A stretch of 6,891 nucleotides of DNA from an uncultured Prevotella sp. (GTDB taxonomy: Bacteria > Bacteroidota > Bacteroidia > Bacteroidales > Bacteroidaceae): NCBI GenBank assembly GCA_945863825.1, contig CAMBBY010000061.1, positions 1 through 6,891 on the forward strand, read 5' to 3'. A model generated the notes under the pieces. The model had not been told where the DNA came from. It saw only the letters and a list, made by a program, of their open reading frames with translations, and did not search any database. Shown here in pieces: positions 1 through 5,673 of the stretch (positions are counted from its first letter, which is position 1; every line of letters begins with the position of its first letter). A program made the translations under genes and the position numbers.

Positions 1-44
1 CACAAGGAGTATCGTCGGCAGCGTCAGATGTGTATAAGAGACAG
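1..44 (+). other. Nextera (Tn5) sequencing adapter with i5 index, not genomic
   Basis: Bases 26-44 are the 19-bp Tn5 mosaic end AGATGTGTATAAGAGACAG, preceded at 12-25 by TCGTCGGCAGCGTC, the Nextera read-1 adapter. Bases 4-11 (AAGGAGTA) match the standard Nextera i5 index 507, and bases 1-3 (CAC) match the end of the P5 primer segment. This is library-construction sequence left in the assembly, so biological sequence begins at about 45. The pattern fits read-2 read-through of short inserts that was never trimmed (inference). Confidence 0.98.
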
Positions 45-691
45 GTGTAAAACCAACCCGTCCTGAACCAGGATATGGTTATATCCAGTTGGGCGATGCA
101 GAAGGGGATAATCTCTATAATGTTCAGTCATTTACAGAGAAACCTGAGCGTGATTTTGCCAAAATATTTGTTGATAGTGGTGAATTTTATTGGAATACAG
201 GTATTTTCATTTCCAATGTCAAGCATTTACGCGAGAGTTTTTCTCAAATTCTGCCTGCTGTACTGAGAGGTTTTGATGAGTCTTATCTCACTTTTGACGT
301 GGAGACAGAGAATGCCTATATGAAGCAGAATTTCCCTTCATATCCAAATATCTCCGTAGATTATGCCATCTTAGAGAAGTCAGACAATGTATCTGTATTG
401 AAGTGTGATTTCGGTTGGGCTGACCTCGGTACCTGGCACAGTATCTATGAGGCGATGCAGAAGAGCGAGGATGATAATGTGATTATAGATAGTGATGTCA
501 TGATGGAAAATTGCCATCGTAATGTCATCAAACTGCCAAAGGGCAAACTCGCAGTTCTCAATGGTCTGGATGGTTTCATTGTAGCCGAGAAGGATAATGT
601 ACTCTTGATCTGTAAGAAAGAGGATTCCTCAGCATTGGTTCGCAAATATGTGAATGAAGTGCAAATGAAGAAGGGCGAAGAATACATTTGA
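45..691 (+). CDS. manC: Mannose-1-phosphate guanylyltransferase, C-terminal part (5'-truncated)
   Basis: The enzyme converts mannose-1-phosphate and GTP to GDP-mannose and diphosphate in the cytoplasm, feeding capsule, O-antigen or glycan synthesis and GDP-fucose formation. The open frame runs from the adapter junction (first full codon 47-49) to TGA at 689-691, giving 214 visible residues. Family motifs seen, numbered in the visible part: PTRPEPGYGYI (3-13), EKP (31-33), WNTGIF (49-54), VDYAILEK (104-111) and DFGWADLGTW (121-130), whose second Asp (126) sits where this nucleotidyltransferase family binds metal. The N-terminal nucleotide-binding loop (GGxGTRLWPxSR type) is missing; full-length single-domain relatives are roughly 350-360 residues, so about 40% is lost. 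The TTG at 89 is internal, because conserved sequence continues upstream of it. There is no C-terminal mannose-6-phosphate isomerase (cupin) domain, so this is the short monofunctional form. It is convergent with the HIT gene. Function is confident; the symbol is by family resemblance. Confidence 0.93.
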
Positions 692-700
692 TATAATTAG

Positions 701-768
701 AAATGACAAATGAGAAATTAGAAATGAACGGCTATCTTGCTGCATTTCTCATTTCTTATTTGTCATTT
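701..768. terminator. Long AT-rich hairpin, probable bidirectional terminator
   Basis: A 26-bp left arm (701-726) pairs with 743-768 with only two mismatches, around a 16-base loop (727-742). It lies 10 bases after the stop of the guanylyltransferase gene and 26 bases beyond the stop of the convergent HIT gene, the usual place for a shared terminator. The stem is AT-rich and lacks a clean GC core with a U-run, so termination efficiency is uncertain. Confidence 0.5.
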
Positions 769-809
769 GTCATTTAATTAAATTTCTCATTTCTTAGTCT
801 TTGTCATTT
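701..809. repeat. AAATGAN heptad repeats in inverted orientation between convergent genes
   Basis: On the plus strand 701-728 reads as four 7-bp units: AAATGAC, AAATGAG, AAATTAG, AAATGAA. On the minus strand 775-743 reads AAATGAC, AAATGAC, AAATAAG, AAATGAG, AAATG. A third, less regular minus-strand block (809-782) has AAATGAC and AAATGAG around AAAGACTAAG, and supplies the last codons and the stop of the HIT gene. The block ATTTCTCATTTCTTA occurs exactly twice (744-758 and 782-796). Similar A-rich intergenic repeats are, to my recollection, common in Prevotella-like genomes; copy number cannot be judged from one window. Confidence 0.85.
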
Positions 810-1204
810 TTTTGAAATTCTGTGTAGATCTTATTAGAGATCTCCTTGAATTCCTCTTCAGTCAGTTTGAGATGTTCCTTGCGGAAGTTGACATCAGCCT
901 CACTGTTCATAGGGATGAGGTGGATGTGTGCATGAGGAACTTCCAGACCCAAAACGACCTGTGCCACTTTTTTGCAAGGGAAAGCAGCCTTGATGGCCTT
1001 TGCCACTTTCTTGGCGAATACTTCAAACTCAGCGAGGTCTTCGTCTTCCATATCAAAGATATAATCCACTTCCTTGCGAGGAATGACCAATGTATGTCCC
1101 TTGCCGATAGGGCTGATGTCTAAAAAAGCGTAGAACTTATCGCTTTCTGCGCACTTGTAGCTGGGAATCTCTCCCGCTGCAATCTTAGAAAAAATACTTG
1201 CCAT
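794..1204 (-). CDS. HIT-family (histidine triad) protein
   Basis: This 136-residue cytoplasmic protein belongs to the histidine-triad superfamily of nucleotide hydrolases/transferases (Hint/HinT branch), which typically cleave nucleoside phosphoramidates or related adenylated compounds. The signature HxHxHxx is seen as PHAHIHLIP at residues 90-98: H91, H93 and H95, with H93 the expected nucleophile. The N-terminus MASIFSKIAAGEIPSYK and the segment ISPIGKGHTLVIPRKEVDYIFD (about 30-51) are typical of the family, and the length is normal. The start is ATG at 1204; a TTG 12 bases upstream would only add MKEI and does not fit family N-termini. The last residues (NDKD) and the TAA stop come from a heptad repeat shared with the downstream intergenic region. 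It lies 149 bases downstream of greA with a terminator-like hairpin between. No TAnnTTTG promoter was found in the gap, so transcription may depend on read-through from greA. The exact substrate is unknown. Confidence 0.95.
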   Translation of the reverse strand: MASIFSKIAAGEIPSYKCAESDKFYAFLDISPIGKGHTLVIPRKEVDYIFDMEDEDLAEFEVFAKKVAKAIKAAFPCKKVAQVVLGLEVPHAHIHLIPMNSEADVNFRKEHLKLTEEEFKEISNKIYTEFQKNDKD

Positions 1205-1303
1205 AATCTCTTTCAATTAAACATTTATAATAGAAACTTTATTTCTTTCTCTTCGCATCATTCTCATTTGATATTACATTTAGTGGGCTTACATGTCATA
1301 ATA

Positions 1304-1349
1304 AAAGGAACTGCCATAAGGGCTTGGGAGCCGATATGATAGTTCCTTT
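1304..1349 (-). terminator. Hairpin terminator downstream of greA
   Basis: AAAGGAACT (1304-1312) pairs perfectly with AGTTCCTTT (1341-1349). A nested 4-bp stem, GGCT (1321-1324) with AGCC (1329-1332), closes a TGGG loop. Read on the minus strand the hairpin starts 4 bases beyond the greA stop and is followed by TTTTATTAT. The U-tract is short, so partial read-through into the HIT gene is plausible. Confidence 0.65.
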
Positions 1350-1353
1350 ATTT

Positions 1354-1821
1354 TTATTCAAATGAGATCTTGTCGATACGGAGCTTGATGGTGCCGCGAG
1401 GAATCTTGATTTCTACAATCTCGCCCACCTTCTTATTGAGCAATCCCTGTGCGATAGGAGTCTTGATGGAAATTTTGCCTTCCTTCAAGTTAGCCTCGCT
1501 TTCGCTCACGATAGTATATGTCATCTTTGCCTTGTTGACCATGTTGGTCATTTCCACCTTAGACATAATCTGCACGCAATCGGTGCTCAACTGCTTGGTG
1601 TCGATGATCTTAGCCTCGGCAATGGTGAGTTTGATACGATTGATTTTATCTTCAAGATGAGCCTGTGCCTCCTTAGCGGCATCATACTCTGAGTTCTCAC
1701 TTAGGTCACCCTTGTCTCGGGCTTCAGCAATTGCGGCTGATGCCTTTGGGCGCTCTACTGTAGTGAGCTGTTTTAGTTCTGCTACGAGTTTGTCGTAACC
1801 TTCTTGTGACATGTAAGCCAT
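1354..1821 (-). CDS. greA: Transcription elongation factor GreA
   Basis: GreA enters the secondary channel of RNA polymerase and stimulates cleavage of backtracked RNA, rescuing stalled complexes. The 155-residue product has the family's normal length and two-domain layout: an N-terminal coiled coil (about 1-75) and a C-terminal FKBP-like domain (about 80-155) ending IPRGTIKLRIDKISFE. The coiled-coil tip carries EARDKGDLSENSEYDAAKE (33-51); D39 and E42 correspond to the two acidic residues (D41 and E44 in E. coli) that help hold the catalytic metal. The start is ATG at 1821 (MAYMSQEGYDKL), preceded by AAGAAG about 5 bases upstream, a weak ribosome-binding-like element. A longer frame from GTG at 1902 would be translated through a terminator hairpin and adds sequence unlike GreA, so it is rejected. 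A near-consensus promoter and a strong hairpin lie upstream, and a terminator lies downstream. Identification is very firm. Confidence 0.98.
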   Translation of the reverse strand: MAYMSQEGYDKLVAELKQLTTVERPKASAAIAEARDKGDLSENSEYDAAKEAQAHLEDKINRIKLTIAEAKIIDTKQLSTDCVQIMSKVEMTNMVNKAKMTYTIVSESEANLKEGKISIKTPIAQGLLNKKVGEIVEIKIPRGTIKLRIDKISFE

Positions 1822-1869
1822 AATTCTTCTTATTAATTTATAGTTATTAATGTGATTTCTTAGAGGGGT

Positions 1870-1910
1870 AAAAAATAAAGAATCCCGGTGCCAGTTAAGC
1901 ACCGGAATCC
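1870..1910 (-). terminator. Intrinsic terminator / putative attenuator in the greA leader
   Basis: Arms 1899-1910 and 1880-1891 form a 12-bp stem on the minus strand, with a CCGGTGC core and two G-U pairs, around a 7-base loop (1892-1898). It is followed by the U-tract TTTATTTTTT (1879-1870), a textbook intrinsic terminator. It lies 85 bases beyond the helicase stop and so can end that transcript. It also lies downstream of the only good promoter seen for greA, so greA transcripts must read through it, which suggests attenuation. Confidence 0.85.
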
Positions 1911-1957
1911 TGTATCTTTTATCTCTATTGAATTATCTTTGTTTTTCTATTCTTTTG

Positions 1958-1989
1958 CAAAGATAGGACTTTATTTCCATATCTCCAAA
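1958..1989 (-). promoter_or_regulatory. Bacteroidetes-type promoter for greA
   Basis: On the minus strand the -33 box TTTG (1989-1986) is separated by exactly 20 bases from the -7 box TATCTTTG (1965-1958), matching the Bacteroidetes primary-sigma consensus TTTG-N19-21-TAnnTTTG. Transcription would begin near 1950, giving a leader of about 130 bases before the greA ATG at 1821. It starts just beyond the helicase stop codon (1995-1997). Confidence 0.75.
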
Positions 1990-1994
1990 CTTTT

Positions 1995-4900
1995 TCAATG
2001 AAATTTCTCAAAAAAGCCTCCTTTTCCTTTTATGTATTCCATTAAATCATTAAAAATCTGATTATTACGGAGAATTTCAGGATTACCGGTCATAATCATT
2101 TGCCTTCTTGCACGAGTGATGGCTACGTTCAGTTTACGGTCGATGATATGACCGTCTTCTATAAAACTGTTTCCTGCCAGGAAGTCCAGTTGCCAGATGT
2201 TCTGGATGGTAAAACTGTAGATGATGACATCACGCTGGCTGCCCTGGTATCTTTCTACGGTGTCGATGCTGATTTTCTCCAGTTCCGGAATACCAAGTTT
2301 CTCGATTCCCTTGCGCACCATGGCTATCTGGTTGCGGTAAGGTACGATGACTCCCACTGTTTTCTGACTGTCGAACTGCTCTCCGTAATATCGGTGTATG
2401 CGACGAAGTATATCTACTACGATTTCTGCTTCGTTGGCATTAATCTTGTCGGAAATATTCGGCTCCTTGCAGAATTCTGATGGTATGAATATCATACGAT
2501 GATTCTTCAGATGTTCGTCAAGCTCGTCCTCTGATGGGAGAGAATAGGCGAGTTGGGTTTCCAACTGGTGCTTGCATGGCACTGGTTCCAGTTGTTCCCG
2601 GCGATAGAACATCTTGTTTGGGAATTCAGCAATTTCCGGATGCATACGTCCTTGACGGCGCAAAATGCCGATGAAATCGGTACGATGCTCATGGTCTTCC
2701 CAGCGGATGAGGCGCTCGAAAAGGGAGTTGCGGCAGTTGGTAAGACAGATGTCCTGTAGAATACTCATATCCATCAGGCTGTTTTGCTGACTGTCGTTGA
2801 TGGTAGGAATGGCAGAGTCCTGTTCACTCTGCTGTACCACCGCTGGCAGTTGTTTATAGTCTCCGATGAGTATAAACTTGTCTATAGCTGAAAGCAATCC
2901 GATGAGATTGGGTTCCAGAATCTGACTCGATTCATCGATGATGGCAAGCTTGAAATGCTTCAGATTGAAGATGAAAGGCTTGGAGGTCATCATCGAGGTT
3001 GTTCCCACGATGACGCGCGTACCTATTATATATTGTTTGATGGCTTCCAATTTCGGACATTGGGCAATGGCTTTTTCTATCAAATATGGACGGAATCGTT
3101 CATCGCAGGAATATTCGCTACCGAGTCGCAGAAATGGGATTCCGGAATCTACCAGCATTTCGCAGATTTCATCCACGGCACGATTGGTATAGCTCATCAG
3201 TAGGATGGAAGAGGCTGGCTTTTGAGCCGTCTTTCCTCCAGCGGCGATGCTTTCTGCTGTCGGCATTCCTGTTCCATCGTTCAATGCTTCTTCTACCATA
3301 AACTTCAAGGCACGACTTGTCTTTCCTGTTCCCGGAGGTCCCACGAGCAGAAAGTAATCCTGTGCCTGTTTGGCTCTCAGGATGATATCGTCAAGTACAT
3401 CGTCATAATGTCTGGTCAGCGTGAGCGAGGTGTTGCGGCGGGGAGGGCGCTGGCCTAATAGCAAGTCGCGCTTCTCTTGAGGTGCACAGATAAACTGGTG
3501 CAGATTGCGGATGCTTCCACCGGTGCTGGCATCGGTAGTACCATGCTCGATAGCGTATGGCTTGTCCATTTCGAAGATGTCAGCATTCTGTTGACCATCG
3601 TTGAGATGTACCACGATTTCATGGGAATGAATCTCCTGCAATACACCTTTATATAATATAGCTTTCCTGACGTCCGGTTCTTCTTTCAGTTTGTAGGTAT
3701 AGAGATATACCATGTCGCCGATACGGAAATTGGGCAGGAAGTCCTTGCCTTGGTCGGGTACGCTCAGGGTAATGGTATCGTAACCGCTACCTTCGTCACT
3801 CTGATCCTTTCTGATGATATGAAGGTCGGTATAGATGTTGCCCGCATCCTTTTTCTCGGCAAGGGGCATCGTCCAGAGATCGCTGCTCGAAGTATTGGTT
3901 CCTTCCTGGGCACCTACTTTGGAAATCATCTGCTCGCGGAGCACAAAAGTCATCATCCTGCAGAAGTAGGCTTCTTCTAAAGGACTGAGTGCATGAAGCG
4001 GGTCGGTGATGTCTGCCAGTTGTGGCTTCAGGTACTTATTGTAGAAGAAGTCCTGGGTGCCTGCTACATTGAGAACATCAGGGGTAAACTCATTCAGCGC
4101 ATGCTCGAATCCCTTCTTGGCTATTTCAAAAGAAGCGGCAACGAGTTGGTTGCGATATTCGATGGCTTCCCTGAAAAGTTTCTGGTAATAGGCTACCACC
4201 ATCAGACCGTTCTGCGGCTGGTACTTGGAGTAGAGCAGACGGATGTTGACGAGATTGTTGCCCAACTTGAAGTTGTGCTGCAATACGCCATAGTAGAGCA
4301 ACAACTGTACATAGTGGGGCACCAGTTGGAAACTGTGGTAATTAGGGTCTGCCTGATGGCTTTCGATATTGAGGTTTCGTCCTGATTTCTGTTCTACGAG
4401 AAGTTTGCAGTCGGTGGTCATCAGATCGACGCGTCCCTGTATGCCAAGGGCTTCGCACACGAATGACGGCTCCAGGATGGCTTTCTTCCGGTCGTAGATG
4501 CCCTCGCCCCGAAAGGCATTCATCTGTGCCTGGGAGGCGGTGCGGGGGAAGAGAATATCCACTACCTGCTGCAGATTGTAAGCCTGCAGGTTGGCATCGG
4601 TATAGAATTTCTTGGCGTCAAACCAGGGACAGGTGCAAAATTCCAGAGCCTTTTCTCTGAAATTGCTCTTGATGGTTTCGTTCACCTGATACTTGCCATG
4701 CGAATTGATGATATCGTCGAGCGCAGCACCGGCAAAGTTACCAAGTAGGGTAGCCTGGGTGTTGGCACGGGGTTTCATCAGATTCAAGAGATACAGCAGG
4801 GGATGATGACCGAACTCGGTAAAGCAGGCTGCGATACTACTGATGTCGATGAGATAATCCGGTTCAACAATGATGAGCCGGGGCGTGATGACTGGTTGGC

Positions 4901-5492
4901 GTATCTGACAGTCGAGCAGGTTGAGCTGCATGCCTTCCTCCAATATTTTGCAGAGATAGGTATGGTCGATGCTGTTTGCCTCATCTTTGAGACAAACGAG
5001 ATGTTCTTCCTCATCAGTATCATGGTCGATATCCACATGGATGAAGTCCGAGTCCCAGTTTTTCACGATGCAGCGGATGCGTCGGTTGCTGATGTCGAGT
5101 CCCTTCTGGTAGGGGCGGTTGGTATGTGGGATGAGAACGGTCAGTTCATGTGGAATATCAGTCTGGCATACGGCAGAGATGAAGATGGCGAGCGCACGGG
5201 CATCGTACTTCAGATCTTCCTCCGATAGAGGTTCCTGCTTGTTGCTGTGTCGGCGCATGGTCTGGATGGCAATCTTGTCGGCTATTTTGATGCCATGTAC
5301 CTTGCAGAGATAATCCACCTGGGCGAAAAGGTTACCGAAAGCTTGTTTCGTATTCTTCACTCCTTCGTGGCAGCAGAGGATGAGCGTATCGTGCATCATC
5401 TTGTTGCGTGTAGCAGGTTCCAGGTCAGGAAGCATCAAGAGTTCCCTTACCCGCAGGAAAAGTTCTGTGGCAGATATGTTGTTTTGATTCAT
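1995..5492 (-). CDS. Dna2-like fusion: RecB/Cas4-type nuclease with SF1B helicase
   Basis: The 1165-residue product combines a nuclease with an ATP-driven helicase, so a role in DNA end or flap processing during repair or replication is inferred; defence against foreign DNA is possible but unsupported by neighbours. The N-terminal ~250 residues are unrecognised. A PD-(D/E)XK core follows: LGIQGRVDLM (349-358, D356), LLVEQKSG (364-371, E367 and K369) and QLLLYY (396-401, the QxxxY motif of RecB-like nucleases). Residues ~585-650 (RIGDMVYLYTY onward) resemble the beta-barrel preceding the motor in Upf1/Dna2 enzymes. Helicase motifs: GPPGTGKT (718-725), SYTNRAVDE (767-775), DESSQ (853-857), GDYKQLP (877-883), RRQGRMHPE (945-953), DTVERYQGSQRDV (1077-1089) and LNVAITRAR (1121-1129). 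All catalytic residues appear intact. The four-cysteine iron-sulphur arrangement of eukaryotic Dna2 and AddB is not evident. The start is ATG at 5492; an in-frame TTG at 5501 overlaps a putative promoter box and is less likely. Terminators on both sides suggest a monocistronic unit. Confidence 0.9.
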   Translation of the reverse strand: MNQNNISATELFLRVRELLMLPDLEPATRNKMMHDTLILCCHEGVKNTKQAFGNLFAQVDYLCKVHGIKIADKIAIQTMRRHSNKQEPLSEEDLKYDARALAIFISAVCQTDIPHELTVLIPHTNRPYQKGLDISNRRIRCIVKNWDSDFIHVDIDHDTDEEEHLVCLKDEANSIDHTYLCKILEEGMQLNLLDCQIRQPVITPRLIIVEPDYLIDISSIAACFTEFGHHPLLYLLNLMKPRANTQATLLGNFAGAALDDIINSHGKYQVNETIKSNFREKALEFCTCPWFDAKKFYTDANLQAYNLQQVVDILFPRTASQAQMNAFRGEGIYDRKKAILEPSFVCEALGIQGRVDLMTTDCKLLVEQKSGRNLNIESHQADPNYHSFQLVPHYVQLLLYYGVLQHNFKLGNNLVNIRLLYSKYQPQNGLMVVAYYQKLFREAIEYRNQLVAASFEIAKKGFEHALNEFTPDVLNVAGTQDFFYNKYLKPQLADITDPLHALSPLEEAYFCRMMTFVLREQMISKVGAQEGTNTSSSDLWTMPLAEKKDAGNIYTDLHIIRKDQSDEGSGYDTITLSVPDQGKDFLPNFRIGDMVYLYTYKLKEEPDVRKAILYKGVLQEIHSHEIVVHLNDGQQNADIFEMDKPYAIEHGTTDASTGGSIRNLHQFICAPQEKRDLLLGQRPPRRNTSLTLTRHYDDVLDDIILRAKQAQDYFLLVGPPGTGKTSRALKFMVEEALNDGTGMPTAESIAAGGKTAQKPASSILLMSYTNRAVDEICEMLVDSGIPFLRLGSEYSCDERFRPYLIEKAIAQCPKLEAIKQYIIGTRVIVGTTSMMTSKPFIFNLKHFKLAIIDESSQILEPNLIGLLSAIDKFILIGDYKQLPAVVQQSEQDSAIPTINDSQQNSLMDMSILQDICLTNCRNSLFERLIRWEDHEHRTDFIGILRRQGRMHPEIAEFPNKMFYRREQLEPVPCKHQLETQLAYSLPSEDELDEHLKNHRMIFIPSEFCKEPNISDKINANEAEIVVDILRRIHRYYGEQFDSQKTVGVIVPYRNQIAMVRKGIEKLGIPELEKISIDTVERYQGSQRDVIIYSFTIQNIWQLDFLAGNSFIEDGHIIDRKLNVAITRARRQMIMTGNPEILRNNQIFNDLMEYIKGKGGFFEKFH

Positions 5493-5498
5493 AGGCAA

Positions 5499-5506
5499 CA
5501 AAGTTA
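5499..5506 (-). promoter_or_regulatory. Putative -7 box just before the helicase gene
   Basis: TAACTTTG on the minus strand fits the Bacteroidetes -7 consensus TAnnTTTG. It ends only 6 bases before the ATG at 5492, so a transcript from it would be leaderless or nearly so. No TTTG stands at the expected -33 distance; that region is occupied by a perfect inverted repeat (5511-5547). The missing -33 box makes the call tentative; a regulator might compensate for it. Confidence 0.4.
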
Positions 5507-5507
5507 C

Positions 5508-5550
5508 AAAAATTATAAATACTCTTATAATAAAGGTATTTATAATTATT
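5508..5550. repeat. Perfect 12-bp inverted repeat, candidate operator upstream of the helicase
   Basis: AATTATAAATAC (5511-5522) is the exact reverse complement of GTATTTATAATT (5536-5547), with a 13-base spacer. Beyond one mismatch (5510/5548) two more pairs extend the arms to 5508 and 5550. The repeat begins just upstream of the putative helicase -7 box and covers its -33 region, where a dimeric repressor or activator would bind. The local sequence is very AT-rich, which raises the odds of chance palindromes, but 12 perfect pairs is long. Confidence 0.6.
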
Positions 5551-5571
5551 GATAATTAACTGTTAACTTTG
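5539..5571 (+). promoter_or_regulatory. Possible weak plus-strand promoter, divergent from the helicase
   Basis: TAACTTTG at 5564-5571 fits the -7 consensus, and TTTA at 5539-5542 is a one-mismatch -33 box at 21-base spacing. The -33 lies inside the right arm of the inverted repeat. The only downstream reading frame before the hairpin at 5617-5649 is a 13-codon ATG frame (5586-5627, MDTPFERKKQKPW). It could be spurious in such AT-rich DNA. Confidence 0.25.
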
Positions 5572-5600
5572 GGGATCTGCTAATTATGGACACCCCTTTT

Positions 5601-5649
5601 GAAAGAAAAAAGCAAAAACCGTGGTAATTTTAACGAAATTGCCACGGTT
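5601..5649 (-). terminator. Strong intrinsic terminator of the DUF234-type ATPase gene
   Basis: Arms 5617-5630 and 5636-5649 form a 14-bp stem with a single G-U pair and a 5-base loop. On the minus strand it is followed by a T-rich tract (GGTTTTTGCTTTTTTC). It lies 24 bases past the ATPase stop and should separate that gene's transcript from the helicase gene. Confidence 0.88.
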
Positions 5650-5673
5650 AACTTTCATTATTCTTCTATTTTG

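Noticed and set aside
89..691. TTG at 89 as start of the guanylyltransferase
   Set aside because: The frame is open upstream to the adapter and encodes the conserved PTRPEPGYGYI motif, so 89 is internal and the gene is 5'-truncated.
701..809. Short repeated units considered as a CRISPR array
   Set aside because: Units are 7 bp, contiguous and without spacers, and run in opposing orientations.
812..1123. 103-codon plus-strand open frame opposite the HIT gene
   Set aside because: It is antisense to a clearly conserved HIT protein and resembles nothing known to me.
1822..1902. 27-residue N-terminal extension of GreA from GTG at 1902
   Set aside because: It would be translated through the terminator hairpin and U-tract and adds sequence unlike the GreA family; MAYMSQEGYDKL at 1821 is the natural N-terminus.
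1910..1941. Plus-strand promoter using TATCTTTG at 1934-1941
   Set aside because: There is no TTTG-like -33 box 19-21 bases upstream and no plus-strand gene downstream; kept only as a mirrored-box observation.
4803..5228. 141-codon plus-strand open frame, and other plus-strand frames across 2100-5552
   Set aside because: They lie antisense within the helicase gene, whose protein has conserved motifs throughout; their translations show no recognisable family and fit shadow frames.
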